From JBAOHV01 sp964450685 (GTDB lineage Bacteria; Actinomycetota; Acidimicrobiia; Acidimicrobiales; Microtrichaceae), in NCBI GenBank assembly GCA_964450685.1, contig CAYVDN010000018.1, forward strand, positions 1 through 56,742: DNA of 56,742 bases, read 5' to 3'. Shown piece after piece: positions 15,111 through 23,089 of the stretch. Within the stretch, counting starts at the first letter, position 1. Every line of letters starts with the position of its first letter. A program made the position numbers and the translations under genes. A model generated the notes under the pieces. It ran no database searches. It was not told the origin of the DNA and was given only the letters and a program-made list of their open reading frames with translations.

Positions 15111-15959
15111 ATGCACCCACGGACCCGCGGCACCGCAGGCCGACTCCTCGCAGTCGCCGTTGCGAGCTCGTTCTTCGCCATCGCGGCCACCTCACCGGCC
15201 GCCGCGCACGACGGAACCGCCGTCATCACCGCCGAGTCCCAGACGATCAAGGGGACGTCGGTCGACTACGTCGTGCGCGCCGTCTGGGACAACGACGGCC
15301 ACGCCGCCGCAGGTGCCACCGCAACCGTCGTCGCAGAGTCACCGTCCGGCGACCGGGTCGGGCCGGTGCCGATGGAACCCACCGACGACGACGGCCGCTA
15401 CACCGCAACCGTCGACTTCCCCTCGCCCGGCGACTGGAACGTCCGGTTCACCGTCGTCACTCCACCAGGCACACTCGAGATCACCCAGACCATCCCGGCG
15501 GTAGACGCCGGGGGCGCCCCCGAGGCGGTCCCCACACCTACCCCTGAATCCACGAGCACCTCGGTTGCAGTGACGGCGGACGCGGCTGCATCGGCGGTCG
15601 ACGGAGCGGAGAGCGCAGCCGCATCGCAGAACGAGGAACGGGAACGGCCGACGTCGACCGCCGGCGCTGCCCTCTTCTTCTTCATCGTCGCGGCCATCAT
15701 CCTCGGCGGTTGCGTGCTCGCCTACCGCTCCCGCGGTCAACGCCAAGCGCAGCGAGGTACCCGGACGCCGCAACTGGCCGGCGCCACCACCACCGCAGCG
15801 GCGACGCCTGGGAACGGGCTTGGCGGTGAAGAAGCGGCTGAACCCACGGATGAGACGACCGACTCCTCTGACAGCGAACCGGACGCCACCGACGACGCGG
15901 AACCGACCCCGGTTGACCCGCCGAGCAGCACCGACACGAAGGGCATCACCGCTGAGTAG
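15111..15959 (+). CDS. Secreted FixH/YtkA-like domain protein with C-terminal anchor
   Basis: The 282-residue protein has a signal peptide (cleavage near AAAHDG) and an immunoglobulin-like domain of the FixH/YtkA/CopC-associated kind (about 32-135, GDWNVRFTVV). A Thr/Ala-rich linker follows, then one membrane helix (AALFFFIVAAIILGGCVLAY) and an acidic cytoplasmic tail. The start at 15111 has GGAGACGAACC before it. An alternative ATG at 15051 overlaps the CopC-CopD stop but gives an unusually long N-terminus. It is probably a copper-operon partner at the cell surface; no enzymatic motif is seen. Confidence 0.75.
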   Translation: MHPRTRGTAGRLLAVAVASSFFAIAATSPAAAHDGTAVITAESQTIKGTSVDYVVRAVWDNDGHAAAGATATVVAESPSGDRVGPVPMEPTDDDGRYTATVDFPSPGDWNVRFTVVTPPGTLEITQTIPAVDAGGAPEAVPTPTPESTSTSVAVTADAAASAVDGAESAAASQNEERERPTSTAGAALFFFIVAAIILGGCVLAYRSRGQRQAQRGTRTPQLAGATTTAAATPGNGLGGEEAAEPTDETTDSSDSEPDATDDAEPTPVDPPSSTDTKGITAE

Positions 15960-17511
15960 CGCTCGAGTTCTCGCTCGACGAGTCGGCGCCGCAGCAACGA
16001 TCGTCGCCGCAGTCGTCGCGCTCGGCGCGCCGCCAGCATCTGCGCATGGCGCTGCGAGCGACGATGCGCCTGCATCCAACTATCGGTCCGTCGTGACCGA
16101 CCTGCCCAGGATCAACGGCGTTCTGGTGCGAACGGTCGAGGCAGGGTCGCAGCTCGAGGTGATCAACACCGGCGATGACGAGATCGTCGTGTTCGACTAC
16201 GACGGCCGGCCCTACCTGCGTATCGGCCGCGACGGGGTGCTCGAGAACCAGAACTCACCTGCGGTGTACCTCAACCAGTCGAGCGATGCGTCAGCCCTTG
16301 TGCCCGACGGCATCGGCGACGGACCCCCGGACTGGGTGCGCGTCTCGGGAGAACCGTCCTACCGCTGGCACGACCACCGAGCACACTGGATGGGCGGCGA
16401 CCCTCCCCTCGTCACCGCCCGCCCTGACCAACGCCAGACCGTTGCAGAGTGGACCGTGCCGCTGGGGGTCGGTGACCGACGGGTCGAGGTCGAGGGCATC
16501 ACCGAGTGGGTGCCGGGCCCATCGCCGCTGCCGTGGGTAGCGCTCGCCACGACGACCGCTGCGGGCGTCGTCGCGTTGGCCCTGCGACGCCGCATCGCTG
16601 CCGCGCTTCTCCTGGCGACGATCGCCATCGCCGTGGCATCGGTGGCGATCGTCGCGGGGTCCTGGCACGCGACTGCAGAAGCGGCGATCGGGAAGTTGCC
16701 GATGCTCGCGCTGCCGTTCCTGGTGGTCACCGTGCTCATCGGCGGCGTGTCACTCGCCCACAGCCGTCCCAATGACGCGTTGATCCTGGGCGCAGGAGCT
16801 GGGGGCATCACAGCGCTGCTCACCTTGCTCGCCAGCGGCGACTGGTTCATACGTTCACAACTCCCCACCGAGCTCCCGTCGTCTGTGGCGCGGACGATGG
16901 TCGCAGTGAGCGTTGGCGCAGGAACCGGCCTCGCCGTCGCCGCCACCTGGCTGATCGGCCGCCCTTTGCTCTCCCGTGGAGCTACCGGACCCGGATTGAC
17001 AGACCCTGGACCCGATGATGACGGCGCGGCCACCGATCGCGCCGTCGGGACCAGCCGCTCCGAAGATGAGGCTGACGAAGCCGACGACGACACACCGGCA
17101 GTGCCCGGGGCGGCGCGGATGCGGCGCGTCCTGCTCGTCGGCTTCGCCGTCACGATGATCGCGGTTGGCCTGACCGCCCAACTCGCGCTCGGTGGACCCG
17201 ACACCGACCAGTCAGGAATCGCCACGATCTGCCGAGCGGTCGCGTCTGCTCCCGCCGATCGGGGCGAGGCATTGCGCGACGCGTTCGCCGGCCCGGCACA
17301 TGACGCCCTCCATGAGCTCGCCGCTCAGGTCCAAGAGCGCGACCGCAGCGTCGCGGGCGAGTTGCTGCGCGCCAAGCAACAGATCGAGGCCACCCTCACC
17401 AGCCCCGACCAGGACCTGGACCCCGGACCGGCGCTCCCCGCCGCGATTCGACGAGCCAGCGCCACGATGGACGTCGCCGCCCCGCAGGACTGCACACTGG
17501 AGCCCTCATGA
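15850..17511 (+). CDS. Polytopic membrane protein of the copper operon
   Basis: About 550 residues. A signal-like helix (AAATIVAAVVALGAPPASAHG) is followed by an extracytoplasmic beta domain of about 140 residues (LEVINTGDDEIVVFDYDG and GDGPPDWVRVSG). After that come around seven membrane helices and a C-terminal soluble helical part. The family appears beside actinobacterial copper genes but has no known activity. The start is uncertain: ATG 15850 overlaps the previous gene by 110 bp; TTG 15913 and CTG 15952 would give a more normal signal peptide. The stop overlaps the next ATG (17508-17511). Confidence 0.72.
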   Translation: MRRPTPLTANRTPPTTRNRPRLTRRAAPTRRASPLSSARVLARRVGAAATIVAAVVALGAPPASAHGAASDDAPASNYRSVVTDLPRINGVLVRTVEAGSQLEVINTGDDEIVVFDYDGRPYLRIGRDGVLENQNSPAVYLNQSSDASALVPDGIGDGPPDWVRVSGEPSYRWHDHRAHWMGGDPPLVTARPDQRQTVAEWTVPLGVGDRRVEVEGITEWVPGPSPLPWVALATTTAAGVVALALRRRIAAALLLATIAIAVASVAIVAGSWHATAEAAIGKLPMLALPFLVVTVLIGGVSLAHSRPNDALILGAGAGGITALLTLLASGDWFIRSQLPTELPSSVARTMVAVSVGAGTGLAVAATWLIGRPLLSRGATGPGLTDPGPDDDGAATDRAVGTSRSEDEADEADDDTPAVPGAARMRRVLLVGFAVTMIAVGLTAQLALGGPDTDQSGIATICRAVASAPADRGEALRDAFAGPAHDALHELAAQVQERDRSVAGELLRAKQQIEATLTSPDQDLDPGPALPAAIRRASATMDVAAPQDCTLEPS

Positions 17512-18479
17512 ACATCTCCCCCGCCGCCCGACTCGGGACACCCTTGGCCGTCGCGATCGTGCTCCTCGCCGGATGCGGCAGCGATGAGCCCGGCGACGAC
17601 GCTGCTGAGCCCGCAACCGACATCGCAGCCGAGACCGCCAGCTTCGATCTCGCCGCCGGCGTCGATCAGCGCTACCTGCTGGGGCTGTTCGCAACGGAGG
17701 GCGGCTCGATCGTCGACGGCACCATCACGCTCGACTTCGCCACAGTCGACGCCGGCCCACCGACCTCGATCGACGATGTCGAGGCGGCCTATGTGCCCGT
17801 CGCTGGGTTCGACACACGACAACCCGCCGACGACCCCCACATCGCCGCACCCGGCGACGGCACCGGCGCCTACCAGGCCGACTCCGTGGTGTTCCCACGG
17901 GCCGGCAACTGGCAGGTCACCGCAACGCTCGAGCTCGACGGCGACACCGTTCGCACGACGGATGCGTTCGACGTCCTCCCCGAACGCATCGTGCCCGCAT
18001 CAGGGGACCCCGCCCCCCGGTCGATGAACCGGCTCCCTGGCGAACCCGGCGTGGAACCCACAGCGATCGACAGCCGCGCCACCGAGGGAGAAGTCCCTGA
18101 CCCGCAGTTGCATGCAATGACGGTCGCCGACGCCATCGACAGCGGACGTCCCACCATGGTCGTCGTGGCGACCCCGACCTACTGCGTCAGCCGGTTCTGC
18201 GGTCCGATCACCGACACTATCGACGAGCTCCGCGAGAGCTACTCGGAATCGGTCAACTTCGTGCACCTGGAGGTCTGGGACGACTACGAGGAATCCGTCG
18301 TGACCAAGGCCGCAGCCCAGTGGATCTTCCCGAACGGCCCCGACGGTGGTGGCGGCAACGAGCCCTGGGTGTTCCTCATCGATGGCGACGGCGTCATCTC
18401 CCAACGCTGGGACAACGTCACCAACGAGGCGCAACTCCGCGAGGCACTCGACCAACTCGAGCCGGCGCCGCCGGGCTGA
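17508..18479 (+). CDS. Thioredoxin-like lipoprotein of the copper operon
   Basis: The 323-residue lipoprotein (lipobox LLAGCG) has an N-terminal immunoglobulin-like, FixH/YtkA-type part (about 45-160). A thioredoxin-fold C-terminal domain follows (about 200-315). In place of CxxC it has TPTYCVSRFCGP, a CxxxxC pair, reminiscent of SCO/thioredoxin-like copper chaperones. VFLIDGDGVISQRWD matches the cis-Pro and strand region of the fold, although the proline is not evident. It may reduce or metallate an extracytoplasmic partner such as the cytochrome. It ends the operon, 7 bp from a convergent gene. Confidence 0.82.
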   Translation: MNISPAARLGTPLAVAIVLLAGCGSDEPGDDAAEPATDIAAETASFDLAAGVDQRYLLGLFATEGGSIVDGTITLDFATVDAGPPTSIDDVEAAYVPVAGFDTRQPADDPHIAAPGDGTGAYQADSVVFPRAGNWQVTATLELDGDTVRTTDAFDVLPERIVPASGDPAPRSMNRLPGEPGVEPTAIDSRATEGEVPDPQLHAMTVADAIDSGRPTMVVVATPTYCVSRFCGPITDTIDELRESYSESVNFVHLEVWDDYEESVVTKAAAQWIFPNGPDGGGGNEPWVFLIDGDGVISQRWDNVTNEAQLREALDQLEPAPPG

Positions 18480-18486
18480 GCATCGG

Positions 18487-19176
18487 TCAGGCCACGTACA
18501 GCAACGCCACGGTCGACAGGTTGAAGGCCATGTGGCTGACCACCGCCGGGCCCAGCCGGCCCGCCCGCTGTGCCAACAGCGCCCAGACGAGCCCCGCCAC
18601 GAACAGGCCGACGAACTGCACCACCTGGAAGTGCGTCGCAGCGAACAAGGCGCTGCTGCCGACCACCCCAACGGCGGAGCCCCAACGACCGTCCAGGGTG
18701 CCGCGCAGCAAGCCGCGGAAGAACAACTCCTCGGCGACCGGTGCCCCCAGTCCGACCACCACCGCGAACAGCGCCCATCCCGCCGGACCACCTGCACGAT
18801 CAGCCAGGTCGGCCGCAGGACCGTCCACGTCCAAAGGTCCAGTGGCCAACTGGACCAACCAGTAGAGCGCCGGCAGGACCACGAGCTGCAGGCCGACACC
18901 GGTGAGTACACCGACCGGCACATCCACCCATCGCACGCGAGCGGTGAAGTCCGCTCGGACATCGCCCGTTCCCTCGACGCGGCTGGCCAACCACGGAGCA
19001 CCCACGAATCCGACCCACAGCCCGACCGAGCCGATCAACACCGCTGCGATGCCAACATCGCCGAATGCGCCCACCCACAGTCCGACTGCGACCGCAGCCG
19101 ACACGCTGGCGACCACGTACCCGCCGATCACCCACCACGGGGACCAACGGTTCGACACCACCGTGGGCGACGTCAA
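18487..19176 (-). CDS. CPBP intramembrane metalloprotease
   Basis: The 229-residue polytopic protein has the CAAX-protease/bacteriocin-processing (CPBP) motifs. These are EELFFRG (motif 1, Glu-Glu and Arg), FAATHF (motif 2 His) and SHMAFN (motif 3 His/Asn). Around six membrane helices are predicted. Substrates of bacterial members are mostly unknown. The TTG start at 19176 overlaps the stop of the small upstream gene (TTGA at 19173-19176); GTG at 19161 is an alternative. It faces the copper operon end to end. Confidence 0.82.
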   Translation of the reverse strand: MTSPTVVSNRWSPWWVIGGYVVASVSAAVAVGLWVGAFGDVGIAAVLIGSVGLWVGFVGAPWLASRVEGTGDVRADFTARVRWVDVPVGVLTGVGLQLVVLPALYWLVQLATGPLDVDGPAADLADRAGGPAGWALFAVVVGLGAPVAEELFFRGLLRGTLDGRWGSAVGVVGSSALFAATHFQVVQFVGLFVAGLVWALLAQRAGRLGPAVVSHMAFNLSTVALLYVA

Positions 19177-19286
19177 CGGCCAGCACGCCCTGCGAGGTGG
19201 CGGCGGATCGCCCGACTGATGCCGACGACCATCGGCACGACGATCACGACCAACAACCCGGCACCGATCACATCGGCGAAATGCAT
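19173..19286 (-). CDS. 37-residue single-pass membrane protein
   Basis: Begins MHFADVIGAGLLVVIVVP, one hydrophobic helix (residues 6-24), then a basic tail (SRAIRRHLAGRAGR). The stop overlaps the TTG start of the CPBP protease, implying coupling. It is too short to assign a family. The membrane topology (positive inside tail) is normal for a small accessory subunit. Confidence 0.5.
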   Translation of the reverse strand: MHFADVIGAGLLVVIVVPMVVGISRAIRRHLAGRAGR

Positions 19287-19404
19287 GTCCTGAGTCTGCA
19301 GCCAACCCGACGATCCAGCGAATCCCCTGGGAGACTCACACAGCCGACGACACTGACCTGACATCGACCCAGCTCGTTGGGCCTTGGAGATTACGGGGAT
19401 GTGG

Positions 19405-19890
19405 TCAAGGTGGCCCGTTCGTCATCCAATTGTCCCAGTCGCCCATGTTCTGGGCCATCCAAACGGTCATCTGTTCGCACCATCCCGACCTGTCGGCCCC
19501 TTCGGGCGCGCCATCGGGCGTGTCGGCCATCCACTGCTCACACGTCGCGCGCATGTTGGCAGGGTTCTGCCACATCATCGGCCCCATCATCTGGCCCTGA
19601 CCCATCATCGACTCGTCGCGCATCCAGCCGACCATCGAGTTGCACCACTCGTCGTTGGGACCGTCGCTACCCCGATAGTCGGCAGTCCACTGCTGACAGC
19701 CCTCGCGAATCCAGCCGATCTGAGTCGCGGGGTGGCCCGGAGTGTCCTCGTTGTTGAGGACCGCGACCGCTCCGATGACCCCCGCAACCAGCACGGCCCC
19801 GAGAGCGGCACCGATGAGCATCCATCGGTACCTCGACCGTGCACTCTGCGGCTTGTCCGGTTCGGACCCCGTGTCGGGCGTGTCGTCCAC
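19405..19890 (-). CDS. Met/Trp-rich membrane-anchored protein
   Basis: The 161-residue protein has an acidic cytoplasmic N-terminus, one membrane helix (about 28-50, WMLIGAALGAVLVAGVIGAV), and an extracytoplasmic domain rich in Trp, Met and Cys. It includes SMMGQGQMMGPMMWQNP and four cysteines (GCQQW, EWCNS, TCEQW, GWCEQ). The Met cluster resembles Cu(I)-binding segments, fitting the island's theme, but no family is recognised. The GTG start is the only in-frame choice near a GGGAGG site, which lies rather far upstream (14 nt). Confidence 0.62.
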   Translation of the reverse strand: MDDTPDTGSEPDKPQSARSRYRWMLIGAALGAVLVAGVIGAVAVLNNEDTPGHPATQIGWIREGCQQWTADYRGSDGPNDEWCNSMVGWMRDESMMGQGQMMGPMMWQNPANMRATCEQWMADTPDGAPEGADRSGWCEQMTVWMAQNMGDWDNWMTNGPP

Positions 19891-20010
19891 GTCGCCATCG
19901 TGCGCCTCCCTTGCGGATGCCGAAAGGGCCGTTGGACACGTCCGGCTGACGAAGAGACGGGCCCTAGCGAGCGTGAGCGACCAATGGCCCCTGCGACTAG
20001 GGACGGCCCC

Positions 20011-20056
20011 TTGACGGGACCAATGATCCCGCATATCTGTATACCTATGCAGATAT
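20011..20056 (+). promoter_or_regulatory. Promoter and ArsR operator, apparently leaderless
   Basis: TTGACG (20011-20016), 17 bp, then TATCTG (20034-20039). An inverted repeat ATATCTG-N10-CAGATAT (20033-20056) covers the -10 and the start codon at 20047. Transcription would start at about the ATG, so a bound repressor blocks both promoter and start, and the message would lack a leader. Confidence 0.72.
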
Positions 20057-20436
20057 CGAATGATACGGCGTCGCTGGATGAGTGTGAGCTCAAGCAGGTG
20101 GACATCGGCAAGGTCGACGCCGGCCGTGGGCTGATCGACGCCGGCGAGGCGTCCCGCTTGGCCGACCTGTTCAAGTTGTTGGGCGACCCGACGCGGGCGC
20201 GGATTCTCTACGCGCTGTTGGAGGCCGGTGAGATGTGTGTCTGCGACATCAGCGAGACCGTCGAGGTCCCCGAGTCGACTGCGTCGCACGCGCTTCGGCT
20301 GCTGCGGACCGCCGGGGTCGTGCGCAACCGGCGCGATGGCCGCATGGTGCACTACTCCCTCGACGACGCACACGTCCGAATGCTGTTGGATCTGTCGCTC
20401 CAGCACCTCCGCCACGACCAGGGGGCTCCATCGTGA
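20047..20436 (+). CDS. ArsR/SmtB regulator, CadC-like
   Basis: The 129-residue winged-helix repressor has the metal-site motif GEMCVCDISE (C64 and C66, in helix alpha 3) plus C13 in the N-terminal arm. This arrangement matches the alpha3N site of CadC-type sensors of Cd/Pb/Zn. The recognition helix is ESTASHALRLLRTAGVV. It heads an operon with a methyltransferase and a CDF protein (GTGA then ATGA overlaps). The operator covers its own start codon. Confidence 0.92.
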   Translation: MQISNDTASLDECELKQVDIGKVDAGRGLIDAGEASRLADLFKLLGDPTRARILYALLEAGEMCVCDISETVEVPESTASHALRLLRTAGVVRNRRDGRMVHYSLDDAHVRMLLDLSLQHLRHDQGAPS

Positions 20437-21050
20437 GCCGGGCGCTCGTCGCTCTCCTGCTGGAGGTGGTGTTCTTCGGACTTGCGTTCGGTTGGCGGTC
20501 CTGGGTCCAGTGGCGCCGCACCGGTTCGACCGGCTTCATCCGCCCACGGCGCGGCGCTGGCGCCGCTGAGCTCGTCGGGTCGAGCGGGTTCGTGGTGGCC
20601 CTCGCCCTGCTGGTCGCCGCCCCCGTCGCCGACCTCGCCGACATGGCCCGCATCGAGTTGCTCGACACCACCTGGGCAGCCGCGGCAGGCGTCGCGCTCG
20701 GAATCTGCGGAGTGGCCCTGACCTTGGTCGCCCAATTCGCCATGGGTGACTCGTGGCGCATCGGCGTCGACCCGGCCACCCGAACGGACCTCGTCACCAC
20801 CGGCGTGTTCCGTTCGGTCCGCAACCCGATCTTCACCGCGATGATCGTCGCGACCGTCGGGCTCGTCCTCCTCGTCCCCAACCCGGTCAGCGCCGCAGCA
20901 CTCCTCGCGCTCATCGCCGCGCTCGAGGTCCAGGTCCGGCTGGTCGAGGAGCCCTACCTTCGAACCGTCCACGGACCCGCCTACGAGGCCTACCTCACAT
21001 CCGCCGGCCGATTCGTCCCCGGCGTCGGGCTCGCACCCACCCCGCGATGA
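20433..21050 (+). CDS. Isoprenylcysteine-methyltransferase-like membrane protein
   Basis: The 205-residue polytopic protein has five hydrophobic helices and the ICMT/PEMT signature at the C-terminus: RSVRNPIFTAMIVATVGL followed by VEEPYLRTVHGPAYEAYL, the SAM-binding region. Bacterial members methylate unknown lipids or small molecules and often sit in metal-resistance operons. A GTG start overlaps the ArsR stop. The activity is a family-level inference. Confidence 0.85.
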   Translation: MSRALVALLLEVVFFGLAFGWRSWVQWRRTGSTGFIRPRRGAGAAELVGSSGFVVALALLVAAPVADLADMARIELLDTTWAAAAGVALGICGVALTLVAQFAMGDSWRIGVDPATRTDLVTTGVFRSVRNPIFTAMIVATVGLVLLVPNPVSAAALLALIAALEVQVRLVEEPYLRTVHGPAYEAYLTSAGRFVPGVGLAPTPR

Positions 21051-21667
21051 CCGCCACCGATCGCGACCAACTGGTCAGACGCGGGCTCTGGCTCGCAGCG
21101 CTGACGATCACCTGGAACGTCATCGAGGCCGTCATCGCGATCAGCGCCGGCATCGCCGCCGGCTCACTCGCCCTCGTCGCATTCGGGTTCGACTCGATCA
21201 TCGAAGTGCTCTCCGCCTGGGTCGTCGTCTGGCAGTTCCGCGGCGAGCTCCGCGGCGACTACGACGAGGATCGAGAACGAAAGGCACTCAAGGCGATCGC
21301 TGTCACGTTCTTCGTGCTGGCCGCGTACGTCGTGTTCGAAGCCGGGCGGGACCTGTTCTTCACCGACGGTGAGGCCAGCGAGTCGACCATCGGGATCGTC
21401 CTCGCCGCCCTGTCCCTCGCGGTCATGCCCACCCTCGCCTGGGCCAAACGCCGCACCGCTGTCGACCTCGGATCCCCCACGCTGCGAGCAGACGCCCAGG
21501 AGACCTTCCTGTGCGCCTGGCTGTCCGCCGCGCTCCTCGCGGGACTCGTCCTCAACGCCGCCCTCGGATGGTGGTGGGCCGACTCCCTCGCCGCGCTTGC
21601 CATCGCCGGCCTCGCCGTCAAGGAAGGCCGAGAAGCCTGGGAAGGCGACCGCTGCGACGACGATTGA
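21047..21667 (+). CDS. CDF-like cation transporter without C-terminal domain
   Basis: The 206-residue protein has six predicted helices. The helix-2 motif GFDSIIEVLSAW and helix-5 region LRADAQETFLCAW carry acidic residues in the CDF metal-site positions, although the usual HxxxD His is replaced. It lacks the cytoplasmic dimerisation domain and His-rich loop, so it is about 100 residues shorter than CzcD. It ends the CadC-like ArsR operon (ATGA overlap), so it probably exports the metal sensed by that repressor. Confidence 0.82.
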   Translation: MTATDRDQLVRRGLWLAALTITWNVIEAVIAISAGIAAGSLALVAFGFDSIIEVLSAWVVVWQFRGELRGDYDEDRERKALKAIAVTFFVLAAYVVFEAGRDLFFTDGEASESTIGIVLAALSLAVMPTLAWAKRRTAVDLGSPTLRADAQETFLCAWLSAALLAGLVLNAALGWWWADSLAALAIAGLAVKEGREAWEGDRCDDD

Positions 21668-22100
21668 GGGCCTGCTGCGCGTCCGCCGACACTTGATCGG
21701 CCGCGCTGAGAGGATCGCGACTACCAGCGCGACTCCCCGCCGCCGTCGAGCCACCCACAGTGGCGAAGACGTCGAGCTCGCCATAAAGGCCGGCTTGCCA
21801 GAGCGAGCGTGCACGAAGATCACGAAGATCAAGAACGAATCTCCACCGGAGCAGCCGTTCTGCGCGCTTAGGTGGGCATGAGCGTTCTTCCAGATTCGAT
21901 CCCTTCGAGTATCAACCCTCTAACAGCCGGATCCCGGCATAGTTGCGGCCAAGGTGGACTGAGCGCCCGCGTGCCTCGCCCTGGGTGCCGGCGGTGTCGA
22001 CGTCACAGCGCTGGCCACGGTCGTCGCACGCCACGGTCCGCGAGAAACCCGTCCGGCGCTCGTGCCGTCGAGTCCAGTCGAGTTCAGTCTGGTGTCATCG
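21668..22100. other. Gene-poor stretch before att-like copy 2
   Basis: No convincing gene lies in these 433 bp. An integrase would be expected on the minus strand here if the island kept its own, but no catalytic motif is seen in any frame. The 12-mer TGCGCGCTTAGG (21861-21872) recurs at 49871-49882. Confidence 0.6.
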
Positions 22101-22162
22101 TGCCCGGGGAGAGATTCGAACTCTCACGGAGCGTGAGCTCCCGAGGGGTTTAAGCCTTCGGC
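22101..22162 (-). other. tRNA-Leu(UAA) 3' fragment (att core 2)
   Basis: The minus strand reads anticodon loop CTTAAAC (UAA), variable arm GGAGC-TCAC-GCTCC, T arm GAGAG-TTCGAAT-CTCTC and acceptor CCCGGGC plus A. The 5' half is missing. The variable and T arms differ in sequence from copy 1 but pair just as well, so each fragment keeps a functional tRNA 3' half from a different source. Confidence 0.78.
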
Positions 22163-22302
22163 TCACGGTGACGGTTTGTGTCGCTGGGACCGAGCTGGTG
22201 CTGTCCACTTGGCCGTTCCGGGCGTCGACGGCGGGATTCGTGACGCCTCGTGCGGCCAAGTTCGGGGGATTCCGGGTAGTTCGCGACTATTTCCGCGACT
22301 AC
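22101..22302. repeat. 202-bp direct repeat, copy 2 (att-like)
   Basis: Same length and orientation as 3156-3357, with no gaps in the alignment. The anticodon core, the ggccgttccgggcgtcgac block and the final 35 bp (22268-22302, identical to 3323-3357) are conserved; the tRNA arms and spacers diverge with compensating changes. It marks the right boundary of the metal island. Confidence 0.82.
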
Positions 22303-22430
22303 GCGCCGACGCCGAAGCGTCTCCCTCATCCCTCGGCGGGGGGTCGATTCGACCCCTCCCCCCCCCCGACCCGTCACTGCGGCGCTCGGACCTGAGCGTC
22401 GCCTGTGCCGCTGACCGGCAACGTCGGGAC

Positions 22431-23018
22431 CTACGGCCTTACGTCGGGCCGGATCCCGCTCCAGAAGAGCGGCAGGATCTGCCCACTGACCTCGTCGGCA
22501 TCGAGGTGGTTGTCGATGACGAGGCTTCGGAGACCGATGACCGTTACGGCCCCGTAGAGCGCCGTCGCGGCGATCTCGGGGTCGACCGGACGGAGCGTGC
22601 CGTTCGCCGCGCCGAGCGCTAGGAGTCGGCGGACCGGTTCGTGGAAGGCGGCGTTGATCCCGGCGGCGAGATCGGGAAGCTTGCCCGCTTTGCCGAGGTT
22701 GGCCGTGAGTAGCTGGGCGGTGGCGGGGAACTCGCCGAGGTGTGCGAGTTGGGCTCGCACGACGGCGGCGAGCCGGTCGGGGATGGCAGCGTCTGGATCC
22801 TCCGCAGCGGCGACGGCGTCGGTGAGCCGCTCGAGCATTCGAGTCAGGAGGAACTGGAGGATCTCGTCCTTGGATGAGAAGTAGTAGTAGAGCGTTGCGC
22901 GTGGGATGCCGCTGGCCTCGGCGATGTCCTCGGTGCGAACCTCGTCCCAGGAGAGCGCCAGCTCCCCGGCGGTGGCCAGGAGCTTGTCGGCCATCGGCGC
23001 GGGGACTGATCGGCTCAT
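22431..23018 (-). CDS. TetR-family regulator
   Basis: The 195-residue protein has the TetR HTH (residues about 15-50: VRTEDIAEASGIPRATLYYY followed by FSSKDEIL) and a C-terminal ligand domain (60-190). A palindrome TTGGAC-N5-GTCCAA lies 53 bp upstream and resembles the operator before the MmpL operon at 26976-26992, so this protein may control both. It follows UspA and the DHA2 exporter on the same strand, after a 71-bp gap containing that operator. Confidence 0.9.
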   Translation of the reverse strand: MSRSVPAPMADKLLATAGELALSWDEVRTEDIAEASGIPRATLYYYFSSKDEILQFLLTRMLERLTDAVAAAEDPDAAIPDRLAAVVRAQLAHLGEFPATAQLLTANLGKAGKLPDLAAGINAAFHEPVRRLLALGAANGTLRPVDPEIAATALYGAVTVIGLRSLVIDNHLDADEVSGQILPLFWSGIRPDVRP

Positions 23019-23070
23019 CGGTAGCGGTCCTTCACTTGTGCCTCGGGCCGGACCCTCGGGGGCCGCCCGG

Positions 23071-23087
23071 TTGGACGACGCGTCCAA
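23071..23087. promoter_or_regulatory. TetR-type operator TTGGAC-N5-GTCCAA
   Basis: TTGGACGACGCGTCCAA has perfect 6-bp arms and lies between the uspA-like gene and the TetR gene. Its architecture matches TTAGACGCTGTGTCTAA at 26976-26992, giving TTRGAC-N5-GTCYAA. Confidence 0.68.
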
Positions 23088-23089
23088 GC

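Larger units (their letters stand above)
3156..22302. mobile_element. Metal-resistance island between att-like repeats
   Basis: About 19 kb is bounded by the two 202-bp direct repeats. The cargo is almost entirely metal-related: two MerR regulators, two ArsR regulators, two CDF transporters, CopC-CopD and periplasmic copper proteins, and a broken EamA exporter. No integrase lies inside; the nearest is just outside at 1909-3054. The arrangement fits a cis-mobilisable element, or one member of a tandem array that has lost its own integrase. Mobility is inferred. Confidence 0.62.

Noticed and set aside
22350..22372. C-rich run near the TetR gene as a functional element
   Set aside because: A simple low-complexity tract with no symmetry or position relative to a promoter.
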